Shown here in pieces: positions 47,894 through 56,900 of a DNA stretch of 64,000 nucleotides. How positions within the stretch are numbered: the stretch's first letter is position 1; each line of letters opens with the position of its first letter. Source of the stretch: CAWBBA01 sp963741625 (GTDB taxonomy: Bacteria; Desulfobacterota; Desulfomonilia; Desulfomonilales; Desulfomonilaceae); assembly GCA_963741625.1 (NCBI GenBank), contig CAVUIT010000001.1:124001-188000 (forward strand). The letters run 5' to 3'. The notes below the pieces were generated by a model. It was not told the DNA's origin. It did not search any database and was given only the letters and a program-made list of their open reading frames with translations. A program made the translations under genes and the position numbers.

Positions 47894-48310
47894 CGATTAC
47901 CTCTGTCTATGCTCGGCAGCGGAATGAAATGACCGGCAGCCGGCGCGCCCATGACTACCACTCCTTGGCTCTCTACCCAGGCATGGGCTTCCAATCGCCC
48001 ATTTTCGTCCCTGCTTACGCCGATTCGCATGAGAGCAGGATAACCCCAGCGAGCCAAGAGTATCTTTGTGGCAACCGCCTGAGTAAGACACCTGGAGAGC
48101 AGAGGAATACGCCTGCTTACAGCCGAAACAGCCCAGGTTATACGCTCTGAAGAGGGAGGGAGGGGATTCTGTCTTTGCGAAGATCGTGTGCGAAAACTCT
48201 TCGGTCAAACGGAGCAGTTTCTTAAAGGAAACCAGCCGTAGGGCCGCTCCAACCAATCCCAACACTAGTGCGGCCTGACGAGGAGCCGCCGATCGGCCGG
48301 CGGAAGACAT
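47890..48310 (-). CDS. Lasso B2 leader peptidase (transglutaminase-like), frameshifted
   Basis: ATG 48310 starts 6 bases after the PqqD stop. The N-terminal helical region (LVLGLVGAALRLVSFKKLLR) is joined, by a one-base shift in a C/T-rich stretch near 48160, to ERITWAVSAVSRRIPLLSRC, LTQAVATKILLARWGYPALM and GRLEAHAWVESQGVVVMG. The Cys in SRCLTQA and the His in EAHAWVE are the catalytic residues of the PF13471 transglutaminase-like superfamily, which cuts the lasso leader. The frame ends at TGA 47892-47890, overlapping the cyclase start. About 140 residues, normal for stand-alone B2. Confidence 0.8.
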
Positions 48311-48316
48311 GTGAAC

Positions 48317-48673
48317 TTACGCAGCACCCTCATTCCTGACCTCAATGAGACCCGCGTCCTGAAGTTGGCTCAGGAGCGTCACGAGGTCTTTTTCACACCG
48401 TTCGCTATCGACGTCGTATTCGCGCTCAAGTTCATCTCGAATTCGGCTGACTGTGATCGGTTCACTCAAGAGGCTCCAAATTCGTGCCCCCACTTCATTC
48501 AGACCGTAGTACATGCCATCATTCAGATTGAGGATTGCAGCCTCGCCGTTCAAATCGCAAGAAACCTGATCCTTGGCGACCACCACTACCGAGCCACAAG
48601 AGATTTCCGACATTTGCGATGCTTCTTTACTCTTCATCAAGTGTTGATAGCAGGCTGTATCCTCACGCCTCAC
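48317..48673 (-). CDS. PqqD-like RiPP recognition element (B1)
   Basis: A 118-residue protein with the PqqD core: VVVVAKDQVSCDLNGEAAIL, LNDGMYYGLNEVGARIWSLL, then IRDELEREYDVDSERCEKDL and LLSQLQDAGLIEV. Stand-alone PqqD-like proteins are the RRE that binds the leader and brings it to B2 and the cyclase. A GTG at 48673 overlaps the wzc stop by 4 bases (GTGA); an internal ATG at 48613 is the other possible start. It is intact and is the first gene of the RiPP set. Confidence 0.88.
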   Translation of the reverse strand: MRREDTACYQHLMKSKEASQMSEISCGSVVVVAKDQVSCDLNGEAAILNLNDGMYYGLNEVGARIWSLLSEPITVSRIRDELEREYDVDSERCEKDLVTLLSQLQDAGLIEVRNEGAA

Positions 48674-50976
48674 GCGCTGCGTTTATGATAATATTTGTGA
48701 TAGTGATAACCGTATCGGCCCTGGCCGTACCTGTAGTAGCTGTAGCGGGAGGACTTTCCGCCGGCCATATTCAGTACTATTCCGAGTACACGTCCCTGTC
48801 CCCTGAACACGGAGTCTTTTGCCTGCCGCAAGACATCGACCGGGGTCTGTCCGGCCTTCGTCACGAGGACAAGACCGTCGGAATAGCCGGAGAGAATTGT
48901 GGCGTCAACCAGTCCCAGCACCGGGGGAGCATCGAGGATTACGTAATCAAACGTTTTTCTACACGCGTCAAAAATCTGTTGAACGGTCTTGGTCTTGAGC
49001 AGGGGGACAGGGTTTTCCGGTATGGTCCCCGAAGTCATGTAAAACAGCCCCGGAACGTGGGATTTCCGGATTGCCTCTTTGACATCTATACATTTGCCGG
49101 TTATCAGGTCGCTAAGACCGGGGCCGGTGAGATCGCAGTTGAACACTTCGTGAATACGAGGCCGCCTCAAGTCGCAGTCAATGACGAGCACCTTCTTGCG
49201 CTCCGACGCGATGACGGTGGCCATGACAATCGAAATAAGAGTCTTCCCTTCAAGAGGCAGAGCACTGGAGACACACATCATTGAAGAGCCTGAATCGTTT
49301 GGAATACAGGCCGAAATAGTGTTTTGAACTATTCTTACCGCATCGGTGAAAGGAGACGACGGAAATTCATGAGCCGTGAATTCAAACGGTGTCTTCTTGG
49401 AGTTAATTTGCAGGAACCCGCGGCCTCGATCTATAGTCGGAACAGCCCCCAAAATCGGCAGATTGAGGCGCTTCTCAATTTCCTCAGGCGACTTGGCGGA
49501 AGTGTCGAGGACGGCGAGACCAACGGCTAAACAAATCCCGCCGAACAATCCGAACATTGCGCCCATCAATATGATCTTGTTCTTGCGGGGACTTATCGCT
49601 GCAAGCGGCAGAGTCGGGGAGCTATTAATAGAAACACTGTGTCCCATGATCCCGTGGTCCAGTTCGGCCTGCTTCGTCTTCTGGAGAAGCATCAGGTACA
49701 TCTGGCTGTTCGCGTCCACCATCTTCTTGAGGATCTCGTACTGTACGGACAAGGATTTTACATTCATGGCTTCTTGCTTTGTCTTCTCGTACGTCTCCTC
49801 GGATACGGCTTCCTTTTTCCTCGCTTGTTCAACAGCGGAAGACAAAGTGTTTTTTTCGAGTTCTGCTATGGCTTCTTCCATTGAACGAATTTTATTTTGC
49901 AGCAATGCCATCTTGAAATATTCAGGAGAATATATGGACTTCATTCCCATATATTCAGATTTCAGCGCGGCCAACTGGCCTCTTAAATTCTGCAAATACT
50001 CATTGCCGACGTTGGGCGGTAAGACCTTTTCTTTTTCGTATTGCATGGCCTCAAGATTGATCCGCTGGTCTTTGGACTGCAAAACCGATTCGCCGGCCTT
50101 TTCAAAAGAGTTGAACACCTGGTTAGTGCTTCTATCCAAGAAAAATACCCCGTGCTTCTTAGTAAATTCCAGGAGATTAGCCTCGGACTCTTTCAACTGT
50201 TTTTCGGTTTCGGAAAGCTCTTTACTCAACCAGGCCCTCACCTTGGAGGCCACCTCCATCCTCTTTCGGTGGGACTCATCTACATACGTTTCAATGTAGG
50301 TCTGGAGCATCTTCTTCGCCAGCATGGGATCTGATGCCCCCATTTCCACCTGTATCAACTGCGTCCCCTTAAGTGGGGTAACGGAAATTCGCGACAGGAC
50401 GGCGGTGATCGCTGCGTCTGTCTCTCTCTCCTGAGCATCACCTGCCTTGGATTCCGGATGCGCCTTTGACGGGTCAATCGCCGAGGAGTCGGCCGAGGAA
50501 GACGCGGCAGGCGCGCTTTCCTTCATGTTTTCCCCCTCAGCGGACCGCGGTGCGTTCATGCGTTTCACGAACTCTGCCGCAAGGCTCCTACTCTGCAAAG
50601 ACTCGATCTGGGTTTGGTAGAAGAGATCGAATTGTCCAAAGAACGAAAACAGATCATTCAAATTTGTGGAAGTTGGGAATACCTTTTCAATTTCTACGAT
50701 AGCACGCGAGCGGTAAAGAGGCGTAGCGTAGTAAGCATAGGAAGCCGCAATACCGGTGCCCAAGACGACCAGCGCGATCACGATCCATTTTCGATAAAGT
50801 ATCGCGTATAGATATTCCGAGAGCGGTTTGCGCTCTTCGAACGGGACGTCAATGAACCCGGGGACTTGACCGTATCCCTGATTCGATTCCATCCATGGCG
50901 GCTGGCCGTTCTCGCCGGCACTGTTGCCTCGCGGAACAGGGTTGCCTATCCCGAAACCCTGGTTGGTACCATTCAT
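48670..50976 (-). CDS. Wzc-type chain-length regulator and tyrosine kinase
   Basis: About 768 residues. It has a Wzz domain with a membrane helix (WIVIALVVLGTGIAASYAYY), a long periplasmic coiled coil, the PLAAISPRKNKIILMGAMFG motif before the second helix and a BY-kinase domain: SSALPLEGKTLISIVMATVI (Walker A, GKT), VLVIDCDLRRPRIHEV (Walker A') and YVILDAPPVLGLVDA (Walker B). The C-terminus is Tyr-rich (SRYSYYRYGQGRYGYHYH), the autophosphorylation cluster. It controls polymer length and export with the Wza-like protein. Start 50976 has GAGAGG six bases upstream. Its stop overlaps the PqqD start, linking the RiPP genes to this transcript. Confidence 0.92.
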   Translation of the reverse strand: MNGTNQGFGIGNPVPRGNSAGENGQPPWMESNQGYGQVPGFIDVPFEERKPLSEYLYAILYRKWIVIALVVLGTGIAASYAYYATPLYRSRAIVEIEKVFPTSTNLNDLFSFFGQFDLFYQTQIESLQSRSLAAEFVKRMNAPRSAEGENMKESAPAASSSADSSAIDPSKAHPESKAGDAQERETDAAITAVLSRISVTPLKGTQLIQVEMGASDPMLAKKMLQTYIETYVDESHRKRMEVASKVRAWLSKELSETEKQLKESEANLLEFTKKHGVFFLDRSTNQVFNSFEKAGESVLQSKDQRINLEAMQYEKEKVLPPNVGNEYLQNLRGQLAALKSEYMGMKSIYSPEYFKMALLQNKIRSMEEAIAELEKNTLSSAVEQARKKEAVSEETYEKTKQEAMNVKSLSVQYEILKKMVDANSQMYLMLLQKTKQAELDHGIMGHSVSINSSPTLPLAAISPRKNKIILMGAMFGLFGGICLAVGLAVLDTSAKSPEEIEKRLNLPILGAVPTIDRGRGFLQINSKKTPFEFTAHEFPSSPFTDAVRIVQNTISACIPNDSGSSMMCVSSALPLEGKTLISIVMATVIASERKKVLVIDCDLRRPRIHEVFNCDLTGPGLSDLITGKCIDVKEAIRKSHVPGLFYMTSGTIPENPVPLLKTKTVQQIFDACRKTFDYVILDAPPVLGLVDATILSGYSDGLVLVTKAGQTPVDVLRQAKDSVFRGQGRVLGIVLNMAGGKSSRYSYYRYGQGRYGYHYHKYYHKRSA

Positions 50977-51233
50977 GTTATGCCTCTCATAATCATGGAA
51001 CGCCGGAAGTGCACTTGCCACTGGTCCTCACACCAACCACTCGTCCGGTGGCTTTCGTACACTGCGTCACTGTCTCTTGAAATCTTAACTTTGTTCTCGC
51101 CAAAGCTCGAATGTAGAACATATGTCGGAAGGCGGACTATACCCTTCACTTCCATGATACTCGGCCGAACATTACGCTGCAATGGTTTTGCCAACATGGC
51201 AATCACGAATCCTTGTTTGTTGCGCCAGACAAG

Positions 51234-51893
51234 CTATTTCAACCCGGACATATAGAAAAGCTGCTGCTCTGCCGGGTGCACACCCATCCAATCGACCTGT
51301 CCTGACTCTATATCATAGACGGCGCCTATTACAGCCAGACTGCCACTCTTGACCTCGCGCCGTATGATAGCGCTGGATTTGAAAAACTTTTCGGCTGCAG
51401 TCCAGACATTGGCCTTGACGGCCTCGTAAACAAGGAGATCTCCGGTCGCTCCAGGATAATCAGCCCTAGCCCTGGCTACCGCCGGAGCGATGAGTTCCGC
51501 AAGAACGTTCATGTTTCCGGAAACTTCTTCGCCTTTTGCAACTGCTGTTACTGCTCCGCAACGCGTGTGGCCCAGCACCGCGATCAAGGATATTCCCAGA
51601 CGGTCCACAGCGTATTCGATGGAACCCATTTCTGTGCCGCCGACCACATTCCCGGCTACCCGGACCACGAATATGTCGCCTATCCCCCTGTCAAAAAGAA
51701 TCTCTACAGGTACCCTTGAATCGGAACAGGCGAGGACCGCTGCGAATGGCTGTTGCCCTTGCCAAGCCGTCAAGCTCCGCCTTTGCCGGTCCTGATTCGG
51801 CCGCTGCTCATTGCCGGCAGCGTGGCGGGCGTTCCCTTCCCTGAGCATATTCAGGGCCTCTTGACTTGACAACTTGAGGTTTTGCATTGCCAT
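51234..51893 (-). CDS. Beta-class carbonic anhydrase
   Basis: A 219-residue beta-carbonic anhydrase with zinc ligands in ACSDSRVPVE (Cys and Asp) and GHTRCGAVTA (His and Cys), plus VVRVAGNVV and GSIEYAVDRLG. It interconverts CO2 and bicarbonate in the cytoplasm. Length is usual for the class. It lies between the polysaccharide/RiPP operon and the chemosensory operon on the same strand, with gaps of more than 150 bases on each side, and is probably transcribed alone. Confidence 0.95.
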   Translation of the reverse strand: MAMQNLKLSSQEALNMLREGNARHAAGNEQRPNQDRQRRSLTAWQGQQPFAAVLACSDSRVPVEILFDRGIGDIFVVRVAGNVVGGTEMGSIEYAVDRLGISLIAVLGHTRCGAVTAVAKGEEVSGNMNVLAELIAPAVARARADYPGATGDLLVYEAVKANVWTAAEKFFKSSAIIRREVKSGSLAVIGAVYDIESGQVDWMGVHPAEQQLFYMSGLK

Positions 51894-52055
51894 CGTCTCT
51901 CGGAGGCCTAATGTAGTGCTTCGATGTCGGCTTTACGGTGACATCCACGCATCAACGTGCTTGGAAAGTAGGGCACGAGCACCGCTCGCCCCTACCACTT
52001 CGTTTGCTTTCTGATCCAAAGACATCTCTGCGACACTTCACTGCCTCTTCTCGTC

Positions 52056-53168
52056 TCATCGGCACCTAAGGCCGGACAAACCCTTCAGTTCTCTGGAGCC
52101 ACAGGTACTAGTCAGGAAATCCGCGATCAGGTAATCCGGCAGCATCTTTGTCACGGATCCCTTTTCCAAAACCGCCAATGGCATAGAAGGATCTACGCAG
52201 TTGTTTATGTCTTGAATTACCGTGGTTCCACCAGCTTCCCGAATTTGAGTCAGGCCTTCAGCTCCATCCGTCCCTGAACCGGTCATTATTATTCCTACAG
52301 CCCGGCTGCCCGCGACATGCGCGTAGGATTCAAACATTCTATCAATCGCTCCCGATGTGCCGTTGTGAGAAGCCCTCGGAACAAAACTGAACCTCACGCT
52401 ACCATCAGCGTCAGCATCAAGGAAAGGACCGGAATCTCCCGAGCAAAGGTAACAAGTCCCCTGTTCGATAGAGGTAGACCCGTCGGCTTTCTTGACGGGA
52501 ACTGCACTGTGCGCGTCAAGATAGGACACGAACGGATCCACGTAGCGCGAACCGGCTAGAATGACTGCAATCAGGACATCATGAAAACCAGGAGTAAGGA
52601 GCGGAATTATCCTTAACAGAGCATAATAACCGCCGGTTCCTGTACCAATACCGATGAACCGGGTGGCCGGATCCGGTGCAGGCCCGTTGGAGTTTCGGAT
52701 CTCACCCGGCGGCCTGGGTGAGATCCTCATATATCGGGATCGGCCTGTCCTGATTGCAGCAGCGCGCTTAACTTTGGCGACAATTTCAGCTTTTTGAGCA
52801 TCAAGGCTCACGTCTTCACGCCGCGAGGGTTTGGCTATCACATCGATTGCGCCATACTTAAGGGCGTCGAAAGTGGTCCTGGCCCCTTCCACTGTGAGAG
52901 CGCTGATCATGACTGTAGGGATTGGATGTTTCACCATGATGTGTTTAAGCGCGGTGATACCGTTCATCCTGGGCATCTCTACATCCATGGTGACCACGTC
53001 CGGTTTGAGACTCCTGACCATGTTGAGTGCTTCCAGTCCGTCCTTGGCCCACCCTACGACTTGCATCTTTTCGTCATTCTGCAGTATGGCGGTTATCTGT
53101 CGACTCATGAGCGCGGAATCGTCCACTACGAGAACTCTAATTTTGCTGTTACCGCGCTGTTGAGTCAT
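52056..53168 (-). CDS. CheB-like protein with degenerate esterase site
   Basis: A receiver (VLVVDDSALMSRQI, phospho-acceptor in VVTMDVEMPRMNG, K in VIAKPSR) is followed by a linker and a methylesterase-fold domain from about residue 168. The nucleophile loop reads FIGIGTGTGGYYAL where CheB has IGASTGG, so Ser164 is Gly. The His loop reads IAVILAGSRYVDPF instead of VVVQHMP, so His190 is lost. The Asp loop (MTGSGTDGAEGL) is kept. It should still be phosphorylated and bind receptors or adaptors but not deamidate or demethylate. Its first 20 bases overlap the end of parA, so it is last in the operon. Confidence 0.88.
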   Translation of the reverse strand: MTQQRGNSKIRVLVVDDSALMSRQITAILQNDEKMQVVGWAKDGLEALNMVRSLKPDVVTMDVEMPRMNGITALKHIMVKHPIPTVMISALTVEGARTTFDALKYGAIDVIAKPSRREDVSLDAQKAEIVAKVKRAAAIRTGRSRYMRISPRPPGEIRNSNGPAPDPATRFIGIGTGTGGYYALLRIIPLLTPGFHDVLIAVILAGSRYVDPFVSYLDAHSAVPVKKADGSTSIEQGTCYLCSGDSGPFLDADADGSVRFSFVPRASHNGTSGAIDRMFESYAHVAGSRAVGIIMTGSGTDGAEGLTQIREAGGTTVIQDINNCVDPSMPLAVLEKGSVTKMLPDYLIADFLTSTCGSRELKGLSGLRCR

Positions 53169-53958
53169 CCGACTTGCCTTTGAGTCCTGCGTCTCCCCTT
53201 AGCACTTCCCGTGCCAATTGAATGTAAGCTTTTGAACCGGGAGATTGAATGTCGAAAGCAATAACAGGGGCCTGGCGGTACGGCACCTCTGCCAACCGCG
53301 GATCTCTGGGAACAATAGTCCTGAAAACGCGATCCTTGAGGTATTGCCGGACCTCCTGTACCACTTTGATGGTGAATCCTGCCCTCTTGTCAGCCATTGT
53401 CAAGAGAAAGCCAAAAATTGCTAGTTTGGTATTGTGCAGCCTCTTGATTTCCAGCGCGGCCCTCAAAACTCGACCCACTGTCCCCATGGAAGCGTATTCG
53501 CATTGGATCGGAACCAAGTACGAATCGGCTGCCGTCAGAGCGGCATAGGTAGGATTGTCCATCCTGGGGGGACAATCGAGGAAGATAAAATCGTAAGCAG
53601 GTCTGAGCTGTTCAAGCACACGGCCGAACATGGTAACGTCTCGCTGCAGAATGCCGTAGTAAAAGGCCTCATCGGCAACGGACCTGACGTTAGAAGGAAT
53701 GAGACTCAGGTGAGGTAAACGGGGATTAGCCTCGTAGATTGCCTCCTGGGGCGCCGCACCGTCTCTGACCACATCGAGAAGGCCGGTGGGAGTATCTTCG
53801 GACTCCAGGCCAAAGCTCTTTGCCAACCCGCACTGCGGATCCAAGCCGATCAGGAGGACCTTCCTGTTAATCGCGGAAATGCAGGCTCCCAGGTTCACCG
53901 CTGTTGAGGTTTTACCCACCCCGCCCTTCTGGCTGACTATGGCAATGATCTGGCCCAT
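53149..53958 (-). CDS. ParA/MinD-family ATPase of the chemosensory operon
   Basis: A 269-residue ATPase: IIAIVSQKGGVGKTSTAVNL (deviant Walker A), LLIGLDPQCG (Walker A') and FIFLDCPP (Walker B). Start 53958 is chosen because it gives the usual short N-terminus, with AGAGG about 12 bases upstream; it lies 16 bases after the CheA stop. ParA homologues in che operons (ParC type) position the receptor array at the pole or segregate cytoplasmic clusters. No ParB is present, so plasmid or chromosome partition is unlikely. Confidence 0.88.
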   Translation of the reverse strand: MGQIIAIVSQKGGVGKTSTAVNLGACISAINRKVLLIGLDPQCGLAKSFGLESEDTPTGLLDVVRDGAAPQEAIYEANPRLPHLSLIPSNVRSVADEAFYYGILQRDVTMFGRVLEQLRPAYDFIFLDCPPRMDNPTYAALTAADSYLVPIQCEYASMGTVGRVLRAALEIKRLHNTKLAIFGFLLTMADKRAGFTIKVVQEVRQYLKDRVFRTIVPRDPRLAEVPYRQAPVIAFDIQSPGSKAYIQLAREVLRGDAGLKGKSDDSTAR

Positions 53959-53974
53959 AAGCTTGGATATCCTC

Positions 53975-56900
53975 TTACACGTCCAGAGTGCCGGCAAGCG
54001 AGGTGTGATACGCTTGTTGACCGTATCGGATCCCTGTCGCCGCGAACTGTCTTTGTTTGGAAATAACGTCTTCAATCACTTCAGTGACGTCCAGAACCAG
54101 CGCGATGGTTCCGTCGCCAAGTATCGTAGACCCTGCCATGCCTCTGCTTTCGCACACGTGTTCCGCCAACGGTTTAATGACCACGTCCTGTTCGCCGACA
54201 AGCTCTTCCACGAGGAATCCTACCGTCTTCACACCCGTGGTGGCAAGAACAAGGAATTTTAGGTTCTTAGATGAATCGTAGTCTTTCAGGTTGAAGACTT
54301 GGTTCATCCTCAGTACTGGTATTGTCTCGTCCCTAAATTTGATTACCTCAAAGCCCTCGATGGTAGAGATGTCCGCGGGAGTAACCTGAATGATCTCTCT
54401 TACAGACGTGAGAGGGACGGCAAACATGTGTCTCCCCATCTTGATCAGCAATGTCTGTATGATAGCGAGAGTCAGCGGTATCTTTATGGAAATTCGTGTG
54501 CCTTTGTTTTCCCACGATTCGATTTCGATGTGCCCGTTGATCTTCTCCACATCCTTTTTTACTACATCCATACCGACTCCGCGGCCGGATGTTCGCGTGA
54601 CCCTCTTACTTGTCGAAAAGCCGGGCATGAACAGAAAATTATATATTTCCTGGGGCGACACATTTTTTGCTTCCTGGGGTTCAATCAGATGGTTTTCTAC
54701 GGCTTTTTGTATTACGGCCTCGTAGCTTATACCGCTTCCGTCATCTTCGACATCGATCACGACCTGATTCCCCTGGGAGTAGGCGTTGAGTACGATGGAT
54801 CCTTCCTCGTTTTTGCCAAGTATTTTTCGCGCTTCTCTCTCTTCTATGCCGTGGTCCACCGCGTTCCTGATCAAGTGGACGAGGGGGTTATAAATCTGTT
54901 CAATGACCCTCTTGTCTACCTCAGTCTCCCCTCCGTGGACCTCCAGGCTTACCGACTTCCCTACCCTGCGCGACAGATCTCTGATAAGACGAGGCATCCT
55001 GTTGAAAAGTTGGCCGACCGGGAGCATCCGAAGCTTCATGACGCCTTCTTGAATGTCGTTGGCCACGCGCCCCAGTGACAGGCTGGCTTCCCCTACCTTT
55101 AAGCTCAGGTCCTTGACCGACTGGATTTCCTTCTTACCGACCTCGCGGGTAGTCAACAGTATCCGATGCAGGTTTTTCAGATCCAGCGACAGTTGCTCGA
55201 CGAATGAACGATTAACGACCAGCTCTCCAACCTGGTTCAACAGCACGTCCACCTTGCCCGAGTCTACTCGCATGGTCCGAACCATGCCGCTGTCTCGGAC
55301 GTCTCTAGCGGTTGTGAGGTCTTGGAGAAATTTTGTATCATGGCTACCGGTTATCTCGGCTGTGGAGGTTTCTTCCTCAGCGGATGAAGTTTCGCTCGGG
55401 GCTGGGGCTCGCATGGAAGGAGCGGGCTTCATAGAACCCAATATTTCTTCCGTAGTGGCCTCTTGCGTAGGCCCCCCACGCTGTGCGGCAGTGATTTCCC
55501 GAACCACGGGTTCTATGGGGGTCTTGGCTGTTCTGTCGGCAGAACGCGAAACGTCTGCGAACGCTTGACCGGGAACGCCTGCTTCACGGGGTTCCCTTGC
55601 GGTGGCTGAATTAGGGGCCGGCTGTTTGGCTTCCCACCCTGCCGCGGGCTTCACTTCCGCCGCCGCGCCGCCGTTGAGTCCGAGCAGGCCCTCAGAACTC
55701 AAAGCCGCTTCCAGGGCGTTCAGAAAATGCTCGAACTTCAGCATGCTTTCTTCCATGAAGGTTAAATTCTTGGAAGAGAGCGAGTCCATTCTCTCCGAGC
55801 ACCAGAGCACTTTTTCATGCCATGCGTCGAGGAATGCGGCAAGATTTTGATAGTCCATGTAACTTGACGATGACCGGATCGACTTGATCAAGTCTGCAGT
55901 GGCCTCCATGTCGCTGCGGTCCGCGGTCCCCTGTTTGATTTTGTCGGATAGCCGGCGGAGTTTGTCCGTGATCTCCCAAGCGTAGGAGAGAAAGATTTCT
56001 ATGATTTCACGATCAGTGTCTTCCCCAATCGTATCCAGTTCCTCAAGCAAGTCGGAGGTCATTGTAGACGGAAGGGGATTGGGTCCGGCAGCATAGGGTT
56101 CTGCCAGGTCCTTTGCATCACCGAAAATCCCTTCAAATTCTCGAAGCAGCTCGTCATCTACATCCGCCAACATGGAGCGCTCACCAGGCTTGCGGGAAGG
56201 CGGTGGCGGCTTGGGAGCAGCGGGGGCCCCCCCCACAATTCTCAAAATGAACTCGGCTGTGGAAGGAGTCACAGCAGGAATTGCAGTCAGCGCCCCGACA
56301 TCAGCGCCGACCAACTGCTCCATTGATGAGAAGCCGGCATTCTCTAGGGCCGCTATTACTGCCGAGTCCAGACCCGGAATCTGTTCCAGGGATCGGCGAA
56401 AAGCAGAAGGTTCGAAGGAGGCTTCGAAAGTAGGCCCGGTCTCAGTGACTTCAGTCAGAGTAGACGATACTTCCTCTTCCAACGGGAAAAGGCCTTCGGG
56501 GTACCAGGGTCGTAGTTGGTGCAGAAGCCCCCGCAGATCCTCGATCTCCTCAGAAGATAGCCGCTCGCGGTCAGACGGAATAGCCGAAAGTCGCTCTCCC
56601 ATGGATTTCAGGATGCCGGCCGCCTCATGCATCCCGATTCCTCTCATGGTTTCGGTTAAACTGCCAATCATCTCGAGAATTGATAAAATTACCTCCGCAG
56701 GTTGCAAACCGTCCTCTAGATCGTCCAGGTAGAGAGAAATATTGAGAATGTGGGGCACGGTTTCTTCGAGAGAGGCTCCCAAATCCGACCTCGGAGGAGC
56801 AGCAAAGCGGGAGTCATCCCTTAACTCCTCCGTTGTGACCGCCGTCGGGTCCATGTAGGAATCTTCGACAACTGCTTCTTCCTTAGAAGCTGTCGGCTCC

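Noticed and set aside
53149..54075. Longer ParA start at 54075
   Set aside because: It would overlap the end of cheA by 100 bases and add a tail not seen in the family; the start at 53958 gives the normal N-terminus.
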